Part shown: in pieces, positions 10,957 to 21,790 of the stretch
Layout of the letters: every line of letters starts with the position of its first letter
Numbering within the stretch: the first letter of the stretch is position 1
Source of the DNA: Geosiphon pyriformis
Lineage: Eukaryota; Glomeromycota; Glomeromycetes; Archaeosporales; Geosiphonaceae
NCBI GenBank assembly: GCA_016748015.1
Contig: JAAOMT010000681.1
Span: 122,069 to 186,068, forward strand
DNA length: 64,000 bases
Direction: 5' to 3'
Position numbers and translations under genes: made by a program
Notes under the pieces: model-generated
Databases searched by the model: none
What the model saw: the letters and a program-made list of their open reading frames with translations, nothing else
What the model was told of the DNA's origin: nothing

Positions 10957-11605
10957 TATTATAGATAATAGATTTGGAGTTTGAAAACAAATAACAAACC
11001 TATAACTTAGTGCTCAATAGCTGATACATGTTAGTAATTTTTGAAGGTTTTCATGATTTAAAAGTTTTTATATTTAAAGGTTTTTATTTGAGTTCTTTGT
11101 ATAATTAACAGAGATTCAATAATTGTTTTTAATAGTCTTCTGAAATTATAATTTTGTCAAATTTTTTTCTCAATATGGTGGCCAAGTCTTTTACCAGTTT
11201 TTTTGATGTCAATAACTCTGTATGTTAATCTTTAATCAATTAGTAAATAATAAACAAACAAAAAAAAAAAAGAAAAAAAATAAGCCAAAACAAGAAAAAG
11301 TTAGTATTCTGTCAATAGCTATAATTAAGAGCTATTGGTCTAATATAGTTAAGTATTAGCAATTATCAACATAAATTGTTGATAATAAAAAGATAGATTG
11401 CAATATTTTATAAGTATTTTATTGATATTTGATATTTTTACTTCAAGTTATAGAATACTATTATATGAAAAAATGAATCTAAAATTGAAACTGGAATTCT
11501 AAAACTAAGGAATCTGTCTTTTTTGCTTCTAATGCTATCACTATATATATATAAATTTCATTGTATTCTTTAGCCAAAAATCCTGAAATTTCTCACATTA
11601 ATTAT
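10957..11605 (-). repeat. Left LTR (3' LTR of the minus-strand element), truncated
   Basis: It aligns with 15453-16200 through blocks such as gaaaacaaataacaaacc, gatgtcaataactctgta and ggaattctaaaactaagg. Compared with the right LTR it lacks the outermost 70 or so bases of U3 at its inner edge and one 76-base duplicated unit. At its inner edge it joins the dUTPase frame directly near 11600. Confidence 0.7.
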
Positions 11606-13260
11606 TTTTTCTCTAATGTTGATTTTTTTTTGCTAAACTATTCCTAGATGTTAACTGTACTATTGTAGTTACTGGAATTTTCAGTGCTATTTTTAGATTA
11701 ATGCAAGTATATGAATGTGGTTTTAATTTGATAGCATCTTTTCTTGAATATCTTAAATCAAATTTTGTATCAGTATCATGTATACATTCTGGCATAATAT
11801 CTTTATTGTTATTGCTGAACCATTTAAGTTTCTGCTCTTCAAAAAGATCAAGAAGCATAATATATTGTTTTGAGTTTAAATTGGAATTTGAATTATCATT
11901 GTTGTTATTGCTATTTTGAACAGAGCTAAAGCTATTATTATTATTATCATTATTAGAGTTTGAATTATGATCAAGTGGTAATTTTGATTTTGTTCTATAG
12001 TTGCTAATTAGTTCTTTCTCTTCTAGAATTGTGTAGATTATGTGGGGTGGTGGATTGTAAATGAGATCAGAATTATTGTAATACTGAAAATTACATAGTA
12101 TTAAAAAATAGTTACATAGTTAGGTGTTTAATTGTTCTAAATGTTGCTCTTGTTTTTGTCTGGTTGGTGCTAAATTCTGGTAATGTTTGTGGAATTCTTT
12201 TAGACCAGCTTCAATGTCAAGAAAAATGTTGAGAATAAGAAAAGTTTCTACTGGTTCTGATAAGTTATTCTTAATCTCTAATATTTTACTGAACAATATA
12301 TCTTTGACTTTGACACTTGCCATTCTTCAGATTTTGTTTTTATTGTGCAAGTAGCCATTTAAGTATGACAAAGCACAGTTCTATGCAGCATTAAAAGGCA
12401 TTTTTTTGCTAATCCAATTGTTTATAAGGATTGTGTATTAACACAAAGTGTTACATATTTTTTCTCAACCAAGAATGTTGTTCTATATTTTTTCATTGAG
12501 TAACTGTTTCTTACAAGCAAGACATAGTTTATTGCCTCATTTGTCTTGTTATTTGGTGTAACCATAGCATTTTCTGTGGCATGGCTTACAGTAATAATAT
12601 GTGGATGTTCAGTAGTCTTTATTAAGTGTGATCTATGCTTCTATGAAGGACAGTTTTTTTTTGCAGTTCTTGTATTTGAGTGAAATGTATAGAAGTTTTT
12701 TTCTTGTATCTACTAAGTATGATCTTTCTTATTTACTAGTTATTTTTTCTGTAGTGGTGGTTTTTTCAGGTTTGTTTTCTTATTTTCTCTTTTTTTTGTT
12801 GTTTCAGTCTAAGAGTGGTAATAGTTCATTATGTTTTTTTTTGGCTCACAAAATTTGATAGGCTTTCCAGATAAGTTTTTTCTTTTTTTTCAAATTTGAT
12901 TAGTAGTGATAGTTAAATAGCATTCATCTTAAAATAGCTGTAAGTGGCAGGTACCCAAATTTGTTAACCATTTTGATTAAGCTGGAGCTCTTGCATAGTC
13001 TAATTAAGAATGACATTGGTCTTAAACAGCTAGTCATTACTAACTAATACTTAGTACTATATGGCTTCTATGATAAAAACCTTTATAAATGCAATAATAC
13101 TGTTGACTTTAAACAGAAAGTCATCAATCTCACCAATAAAAATTTTAGTCATTTTATCAGCTGTGATAATTCTGGTACTGGCAGCACAATCAACTTGGCA
13201 ATTTAATTGATTCATGAATTATTATTTAATAATGCTGTCTGCTGACTCACTATTGAGGAT
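11600..13260 (-). pseudogene. Decayed Gypsy protease region and truncated dUTPase domain
   Basis: Reading the minus strand from about 13220, QVDCAASTRIITADKM, GEIDDFLFKVN and VLVSNDWLFKTNVILN form a retropepsin-like segment. A Cys-rich zinc-binding-like stretch follows (CKPCHRK, CLACKK). A linker comes next (NLAPTRQKQEQHLEQLN, then NPPPHIIYTILEEKE). At 11858-11613 the frame TKFDLRYSRKDAIKL ending in SRNSLA matches dUTPase motif 1 (AGFDLR) and motif 2 (RSSLA). dUTPase hydrolyses dUTP. The remaining motifs (GGIIDAGY, the substrate Tyr and the C-terminal Gly-rich motif) are lost at the junction with the LTR. Confidence 0.65.
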
Positions 13261-13899
13261 TAGTTTAATAGACTGGTCATCAACTTTGACATTAGTGCAT
13301 ATTATAGTGATAGATTTGGTATTTAGAACAGCTCTATTGAATAATGATGTTTCTAATGGAGTTTCTATTTTTAAAAAAAATATTGTGGTGAGAGATTCAT
13401 TTTCTGTAATGATTGCAAGTGAAATGTTGTTGGTAAGTGTTTGTTTCTGATTAGTTTTTGGTTTGTTGAATTAGACATCTTTTGGAATAACCAAGAGACT
13501 TAAATAGTTCTGAAAATTTGGGTTTTGGTTATACTTAGTACTCAAATCTCACTAGTGAAATTCTGATAGCTAACTTAATGAACTGAAAATTAGTTGGTGC
13601 ATTATTATTATTGATCTTTAGTTTTGCTGTATATGTGTAATTCTTAGTCTTTGGTTTTCAGATGATATTTGAGCTGGGTTTTATGGTAATATTAGAATAG
13701 ATTGAGATTAATAAATTACTTGTGACTGTAGTTAATAAATAACTGGAACTGAGATTTAATAGATTAAAGATGTGTATATTGGTTGTTGTATTATTTGTGT
13801 ATAATAGAGTTGATATTGATTTTAATTTGGAAAATAATTCAGAGTTTGAAACTGGTAATCAGAGTTTTGATATTGATTTTTTGATTATTGGTTGGTTAA

Positions 13900-14570
13900 T
13901 CTCAATTGGCAGTCTATTTTTATGTGTTTTTATTTGCTACAGTAGTAGCAAATATGTGTTTCTTACTACTATTGCTGATTTGATGAAAATAAACATGACT
14001 AATTTTGGGATCAATTAGAGCTTAAAGGTTAGCTAAATGTAATAAGTACATGTGTTGTAGAATACTACTATATAATTCACAAATAAATTAATTTAAAATT
14101 TGCACTTCTGTAAAATAATTGGCATTAATGGCTTGAATTTGGCATAAATTGTAATAAAAACATCCCAAGTATGTAATAATAGCTTTAATCTCTTCTTGTT
14201 TGATGGTGGTAAAGTTATTTGCCAATTAATTAATGCTGTTATTATTACTAAAATATCTTAAAAATTTAACCTTGAAATCATTGAAATTTTGGGATTTTTG
14301 GGCCAATCTTTAATACTATAAGTTAGTGATATCTTGTAAAAAATATAAGATCATCTGAAAAGTTCTGGCATTATTCTAATTATTAGCTGTAATTGCTTTG
14401 ACAACATCATTTAGCCAAGCTTGAGTATTATTCTCTTTGCCAGTAAACTTTTCTAATTTGGCAATTGATATGTATGCCATTAGTGCAATTTGTGATTGTT
14501 GTTGAAGTAATTGATTGTGATTGCTAAGATGGTAGTTGTAACTGTTATTGTTAGTTAGCAATTAAAGCAA
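13900..14570 (-). pseudogene. Decayed Gypsy gag
   Basis: The minus-strand frame gives SIAKLEKFTGKENNTQAWLN, then NFNDFKVKFLRYFSNNNSIN, FTTIKQEEIKAIITYLG and NYFTEVQILN, the core of a retrotransposon capsid. Stops replace Trp in the family pattern (NGW becomes NN-stop, and the Trp of WYQ is altered). An open stretch survives only at 14376-14561. In the intact element this protein would form the virus-like particle. Confidence 0.75.
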
Positions 14571-15452
14571 CTGGTGAATTTATTACAATTACTGGAGATA
14601 AGTTTTGAAAAACAATAAAAGTAGTGTTTAGATTGTTCTAATTTTGTGGAGTTGAAATGATTAGGATTTGTATTTCTGAATTTTCTGGAATTAGGTTTTG
14701 ATAATTAAATTCCTGATCTTTGTTTTTTTTTTCTTTTAATTTTATTATGTTCCAAGAATTAGTGGTTCTGAAATCTGGTTGAAGTGGCAATGATTAAAAT
14801 CTTGATAACATTAGTGATCACAATTTAAATCTCTCAAAATAATTACCATAGTTTCCTAATAACTTTGCTTTTTTCTGTGTACTTTAGAACAAAATTCTGT
14901 TTAATAGTGTTGTTATATTTGCTGTGAATATGCCTGTTAATGTTATATTGATAGTACTTCTAAGTATGTGATAATATGATGAATTAGCTGGTAAATCAAT
15001 TTTTTGTTTCTTCTAAGTAGATAATTGTATTTGCTTTAGAGTTCTTGCTGGTGTTTGTAGTTTTTTCTTTGCTTTTTTCTGTATATGTGATAGAAAATAT
15101 TTGTTGGGTATGATTTTCAATTTTCTTGTTGATTTTAGTGATGATTAGTGTGAAGTTGTAATTTAATGATAAACTAGTGTATTGAATTAATTTGCTGTAG
15201 AAATTTCCTCTTGCTGATTCTATATTTACTGATTTTTTTAAGAAATATTTAATTTTTTTATTGATGTAAAAGTTGAAGGCTAATTTTGCTAATAATTAAT
15301 TGTTGGTTAATTCCAAGTATTTACAATAGTGTTGAATAAGGATTTGGCAAATTCTAAATAATATGTTCCTCTTATTTCTGATTCTGCTACTTTTGAATAG
15401 TTGTTGTTGGTGCTGGTTCTCTGTAAAATTATATTTCACAAAGAGCACTAAA

Positions 15453-16277
15453 TGTTATAGATAATGAGTTTGGAATCTGAAAACAAATAACAAACCCATA
15501 ACTTGGTGCTTAATAGCTAATATGTGCTAGTAATTTCTGAAGGGTTTCATAATTTGAAGGTTTTTGTATCTAAAAGTTTTGGTTTGAGTTTTTTATATAA
15601 TAGACAGAGATTCAATAATTATTTTCAGTAGCCTCTTAAAATCGCAATTCTGTCAAATTTTTTTTTTAGCATGATGGCTGGCAATCCTTTTGGTGTTTTA
15701 TCTGTAGCTTTCTAGAATAACAATTTTATCAAATTTTTTTCTTAGTATGGTTGTCAGCAATTTTTCTGGTAAGCTATTCTTAATAATAAGTATTTTATCC
15801 TTGTTTTATAGGTCTTTTATCAATTCTTTTGATGTCAATAACTTTGTACATTAATTTTTAATCAATTAGTAAATAATAAACAAACAAAAAAAAATAAAAA
15901 AAATAAAAAAATAAGCCAAGGTAAAAAAGAGTTAGTATCTTATCAATAGTCATGATCAAGAGTTATTGGTCTAGTGTAGTTAAGTATTAGTAATTATCAA
16001 CATGAATTGTTGATAGTGAAAAAATAAATTGCAATATTTAATAAGTATTTTATTGATATTTGATATTTTTACTTCAAGTTATAGAATACTATCATATAAA
16101 AGAATGGGTTTGGAATTGGAACTGGAATTCTAAAACTAAGGAATCTGTCTTTTTTGCTTCTAATGCTATCATTATATATACATAAATTTCATTATCTGAA
16201 ATTCCACTTTTACTATATCTTATTTTAATTAGCTAATTAATGTACTAATATATAATTCTTATATTTTATAAGTAATA
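15453..16277 (-). repeat. Right LTR (5' LTR of the minus-strand element)
   Basis: This is an LTR of about 825 bp, starting at tgttatagataatgag and ending at aagtaata. Inside it, 15640-15694 and 15716-15770 are tandem copies (period 76) sharing gtcaaattttttt and tagcatgatgg / tagtatggttg segments. Just inside the LTR, on the minus strand, tttagtgctctttgtg is the likely primer-binding region (G-to-A decayed). Confidence 0.7.
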
Positions 16278-16281
16278 CTGA
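16278..16281. repeat. Target-site duplication, right copy (CTGA)
   Basis: This is the right-hand partner of CTGG at 10953-10956. The final G-to-A difference matches the mutation type seen throughout this region. Confidence 0.5.
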
Positions 16282-19200
16282 TAAGAAAATTTGTATTATT
16301 AATTAGTTATTTAAGAGTAATAATAAGGTTTATTATACTGTAATTAAATTTGAGACAGAAAATGATTTGAAATCTGCTTTTTACACAAAACCAATTCTAG
16401 GTAGTACAAAATTTTTTTGGACCAGATTAAATTTAATTAAATATAAAAAATATAGGAATTTTAGACATTTAGCTTTGAAGTGTGATGCTTCAAGTATATT
16501 TATCTTGTCTTTCAAAAAAATTCATAAAAAAATTTTTTTAAAAAGAGATTGTTTTGAGCTGGCCAAGTTATATACTAAGAAAAGTGTTTTTATTTTCTAT
16601 TTTGCTGTCTTTGGTGACAAATTTTAAGCACAAGTAGTCTTATTTGCTGCTTTTTTAAAAATACTTATTCTGGTTTTAATTTTAAATTTCTTTTTTTTAG
16701 TTTGTTATATGTTAAAAAAGTCTTTTAATTGATCAAAATAATTTATTTATTGGTGTTTACCTGGCTTTTTTAAAATGTTTTTTAGAGCTTTTGGCTAATT
16801 AAGTATTAAATATTATATAGAAATTAAGCAATATGAATCTGGTATTTTTGGTATTTGTTTTTTTTTTTTCTTTTTCTGCTGTGTCTGTATTATTGAACTC
16901 AAATTTGAATTTAAATATAGTCTTATATGGCTTATCAACATTGTTTCTTTTATCTCTATCAGTTACAAAAAACAAGTTTTTGAATTTGGGTCTAAGCAGC
17001 TCAAAAGTTCTAACCACCAAAATTGAAGACTTGAAATCAAAGATAGTTGCTTTAAAAATTTTTATTAATTTAGTTTTAAAAAAATTAGATTAGTTGTGCT
17101 CTGGTTTGGGTTTTATGTTGCTTTTTTTATCTTAATAACTAATTTAATAGAAAGTTTACTACATACAATGTTTGAGATATTAATATCTCTATTAAGCAAA
17201 AAGATGTTGTTTATTGGCACACAAAGTTGGATAATATAATCTCTATAATTACAGAAACAAAATTAAGATCTAATATTAAGTCATAGATTATAAATAAGTT
17301 TAATAGTGTCTGGATTTTTATATCTGATTTGAATAAAAGTTTTTTTGGTGCTGAAATGACTATTATTATGAACAATATTTTGGCTTAACATGTCTTTAAA
17401 ATAAAAAAAATTCTTGGTTATATTGTTTTAGTATAGTTTTTTTTCAAAAACAAATTCTTAATTATGGTTTTGAGTTTATATATTGGTACTTTTACTAAAA
17501 CTAAGTTTAGTCAAGCTTTAAAAATCAACTCATTTATTGCCAAAGCAATTAATTTTAGCATTTTTGTAGTCATAAGTAAAGATTTCAATAAAAATAGATC
17601 CAAAAAAGTACAAGTTTTAAATTTTGTTTGAATTTGGGTTTAGTCAACTTATTTGGTAGATATTTATTGGCTAAAGCTTTTATTTGGAGCAATTTAAAAG
17701 GTGTTACAAAAATATAATCAATGATTTTTTCAAATAAAAACTTGTTTTCTGCAATTGCTAATCATAAAGTCAAATTAGTATCTGCCTTTTTTAATACTGA
17801 CTACAAGACAGTTTTAATAATAGTAAATCTGAGTAGCTTACTGGATATATATTTAAATAGTCTATATAAACAAGTTAACAAGAATTGTTGAGAGTTTAAA
17901 ATCAAAAATGTAGATAATGCAAAATAAGTACAATTTAAAGAATATTCTTTTGCTAGATATATATTAATAACAAATAAGTTTTCAGAAACAAAACTTATAA
18001 AGATATAGATATTATGTGGAAGTTTCTGAATAAAATAATAGTGGGATCTGCTGATAAAACATTTTCTAAACATTATTTTAGTAAGTTTTAGTGTTTAAGA
18101 AAAAAACATTCTTCTAAGTTTTTTGGATTAGAATTGCTAATTGCTAAGATTATTAAGAAGTTAAGCTTTGGTAACATACTTAAATTCAACTGTTTTGTTA
18201 AAAAATAATTAACTTTGAATAGTAATAAGACTTCTAAAGTTATAAATATGATTTAAAATAATTTAAAATTAATAAATATTTTTAAACAGTTGTTAATTGT
18301 TTGCAAAAAGTACAGGAAATCTAAATTATATAAGTCAAAGTTGGCTGAAAAGGCAGCTATTAAGAAAATAATCAAAAAATACATGGAAAATTTTTGTTTA
18401 AATAAAAAAAACATAATAAAAAATGTTGTACACCAGTTTTTTTGCAAAGTAGTTTTGAATTATTTGATAGTAAAGAATATATTAGTTTTGAAACCAGAAG
18501 AAGTAAAACTTAACATTAACAAAATTATAAAAAATTAAACAAAAAAGCAGGCTATGTCTTTAGTAATATTTAATCTATAAACTTATTAATATATACTATT
18601 AAATTATATAAGTAATAACATTTTTTTTGGAATAATAGAAAAAATCTGTATGAAAAAATTACTCTTAATAATTAGTGTCTGTTTAATAATAAGGCTGCTA
18701 AGTTGTTTAATATCTTTAATAAACTTTAAAAGCATAGTAGTAATAATGTAATAGGATTTCTTATGAATTTGTTAAATATATATTTGTTTCTTAGTGATGT
18801 TTTTGTTCTATGAAAGAAAGCTTAGGTTTTAATAATTTCCAAGTCATATAATTTAAATAGAATTTTAACAAACATTCAACCCATTATATTAATTAAAACA
18901 GTCAAAAAGATTCTTTTTAAAATTTTTTCTGATTGTATTTTAGTAGCATGTAGTAAGTTTAATGTTCTATGTAATGATTATTTTTCAGTATTAAGTTACT
19001 TTAACTCAATCTCTTGTGTTTGCTATAGGATTTGTGATTAAGAATGCTTTAGAAAAAAATAGAAAACTTTAGTTGGTCTTACAAAATATGTGCAAAACAT
19101 ATAACTTAATTGAATAGCATTATCTAAGAATTATTTTACAATAAATTAAGAAAAGATTTTCTCATTTCTCTTTTGAAAAATTTTTTATAATCTATTTTTA

Positions 19201-21790
19201 TATGAAATTAAAAGACATAAACATTTATGCAGATATTAAATTAAGTTTGTGATTAGAACAGACAAATTGAAAACAAGAGTAGAATAATTTTTTTTTATTG
19301 CTAGTTTATTTATTAATAACACAATTTGGGTTGAGAATAATCAAGCTTCTATACAATATGCTTTAAACATAACTAATAAATTTTTTATAATTAATAATAT
19401 TTCAATTAACAATAAAAAAACAATAACTATTTCTATTAATTAAAGCATTAAGATTGTTTTTTTGAGAATCAGTAGCTTGTTAATTTCTATTGCCAAAAAA
19501 AGTGAAACACACAGATATCTGGGTATTTTTTTATTAACTGAAGAATTGTTTAAATCAAGTTTAGCTAAAACTTATTCTAATATCTAGTTTTTTGTTAATG
19601 TAGTGCTCAAAAAAACTATTACAAATAAACAGTACTTTTATTTAGTTTTAGCTGTTTTGTAGTTCATAATTTGTTATAAATTTTAATTTAGCTTTGTTTT
19701 ATTAAGTATATATTATAAATAAGATGTTATAATTAAGAAGAATCTCAAATTTAAGGCTAATTTGCTACATAACTTTTCTAATAAAGTGCTGTATCATTTA
19801 TTTTTATATGATTTAAAATTCTTTGAGCAAATACAAACTAAGATTAAATTGGCATTTGTGGTGTTTTTTGCCAATTTTTCAGACATTTTTAAACAGTTGT
19901 TTAATAACAGACATTTAAATTTACAGGTTTTGAGCTAGAATTTTTTGAATTCATTGTAATATTCTGTTAAGTTGTGTATTAGTTCTGTTAATAATTTTTT
20001 GGTTAATAGTTTATCTCTAAATAGCAAGTTGTTTAATGTATTTTGTAGTTCTAGAAAATTTTTATGTCAAATATTTTGGAAAAGTCTTTGTACTATGCTT
20101 TAATTTGCTTTTTAAAAAATTTAGTGTGGTATTTAATGACAGATTTTTGGATAAATATAACAATATAATAGATTAGAAAACATTCTGTTATTGAAAAAAA
20201 TTGGATTTTAAGAGTCTTGTACCATTTTGGTTTAAGTTAGTTCCAAAGTTTTTTTGTAATAATACTTTTTTAGTAGTTAATTCTAATTATATTAATGAGT
20301 CAAACAGATTAAGTATTTTAGAATTTAATAAGTTTTCTAATATCTGTAAATATTTACATAAGGTTTGAACAGATGTTATTAAAGTATATACTAATAAATT
20401 ATTAAAGAATTTAGGGAAAAGTAGTTTATAGGACTATAACATACTTTTTGGTATTAAATATAGAGATTGGTATTAAAATACATGATTTTCTATTATCTAC
20501 AATAATCGAATTATAGACTGTTATTTTGTCTTTGAAGTGTGTCTTATTTTTTTGCACAGTGACTCTGTATCTAAATAGCCAAACTATTATTAATATATAT
20601 ATATCTAAGACTGAACTTAATATACTGGATTTTCATAATCAATATAAAATAAAAAGAAGACATATTACTAATCTGATAAAAGGCAAAAATTTTATAGTTA
20701 GGTAGATTAAAATTAAAAACTATTCAGGTGTTTTAAATAATATCAAAGTAGATTAAATAGCAAATATGACTGTAAACTCTTTCTTGTTTTTACCAAATAA
20801 AATTTATAAATATTTTATTATAACTGAAAACACATTTGTTTTTAACAATACTTATTATTTTATTTGTATATATATAAATCTATATATTGTGCTTATTAAA
20901 AAAATAGTATTGATTATAATATAGTCTTATATAATTTAATTTAGAAAATAGATTAAATGTTTATTGTTAAAGTATAACACTCTGATTTGCACATATTTTT
21001 TGGCTTTATAAGTAAAAAGTTTGCTAATCTATATACATATTTAATAAAAACTATTTATAAGCACTTGTTTATAACAGTTAAAAAAAAACTGTAGAATAAA
21101 AAATACCCTAAAGTATTTTGTATAAAAAGATTGAATTTACAGATTATACTTTTATTTGCTCTAAAAATATTATTATTTGTGAAAAAAATTTGACAAAACT
21201 TTCTGGCATCTGGGTTTTTTTTGTAAACATCTGTTTTTTTTTTCTTTTGCCATACTAAAAACTCTTTTTAAATATTTGATCAATATAAATTTATATGCTT
21301 TAATTTGTAAAAAATTTGTGCTAAAAAAATAGTATTTGAAAGTTGTGATGACTTTTAATAACAAAAAAAAAGCTTTAAATATTGTGATTGTTTTTATAGA
21401 ACAGTTAATAGAATTTTATTGCTTAAAAATTTGGCTTATTAAATTAAAGTTTAAAGCAGATATAAAAAAAGTAAGTTTGGTAAGTAATAGAGAAGTAAAG
21501 TTTAATCTGGCTGTTAGTTTGATGACTGGTTTATCAAATAGTATGATCTATTTATTAGGATTGATTGAATTATTTGTTATTAGTTTTGATAGACACAAAC
21601 TGTGTTTGTTTTTCTTTGGTTTAAGTAGTTATATAAAGATTTATATAGATGTATAGTGTTGTTTTGTCTGGCCTAAATGACTAGTTACATGTAGAAAATA
21701 TATAAGTTGTGTTTAGTTTGGTTTTATGTATTAGATAGTAGTTAGATTTTATTCATTAATAAATAAATAAAAAATAAAATAAAATAAACA
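16278..21790 (+). mobile_element. LINE copy B, 3' part (end of ORF1 and all of ORF2, decayed)
   Basis: ORF1 ends with SAFYTKPIL and YKKYRNFRHLALKC, a zinc knuckle whose first two Cys now read Tyr, then AKLYTKKSVF. ORF2 has four parts. The apurinic-type endonuclease (about 17160-18100) has LAKAFIWSNLKGV and NTDYKTV for the SDH motif. The reverse transcriptase (about 18250-19600) has VLCNDYFSVL and FINNTIW where FVDDTIW is expected, then SETHRYLGIFL. The RNase H (about 20500) has LYLNSQ for YSDSQ. The C-terminal domain ends at 21656 in RHKLCLFFFGLSS. An A-rich 3' tail follows. Every catalytic Asp pair reads Asn. Dozens of stops make it inert. The longest surviving frames are 16367-16627, 16833-17093, 18290-18538 and 21336-21656. 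Confidence 0.8.

Larger units (their letters stand above)
10957..16277 (-). mobile_element. Ty3/Gypsy-type LTR element nested in LINE copy B, internally deleted
   Basis: Direct repeats at 10957-11605 and 15453-16277 bound an interior that reads on the minus strand as gag, protease and dUTPase traces. The outer ends fit TG...CA termini after C-to-T/G-to-A change (tattatag at the left, agtaata at the right). They are flanked by CTGG/CTGA, a probable target duplication, and removing the element restores the LINE ORF1 frame. The interior is only about 3.8 kb, with no reverse transcriptase, RNase H or integrase. The dUTPase frame runs straight into the left LTR, whose U3 start is missing. One deletion therefore probably removed pol together with the LTR edge. 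I recognise the family from its gag and dUTPase motifs. Confidence 0.75.

Noticed and set aside
12628-14018. Plus-strand frames at 12628, 13214 and 13770 with hydrophobic segments.
   Set aside because: They oppose the gag, protease and dUTPase traces of the minus-strand Gypsy element and have no motifs.
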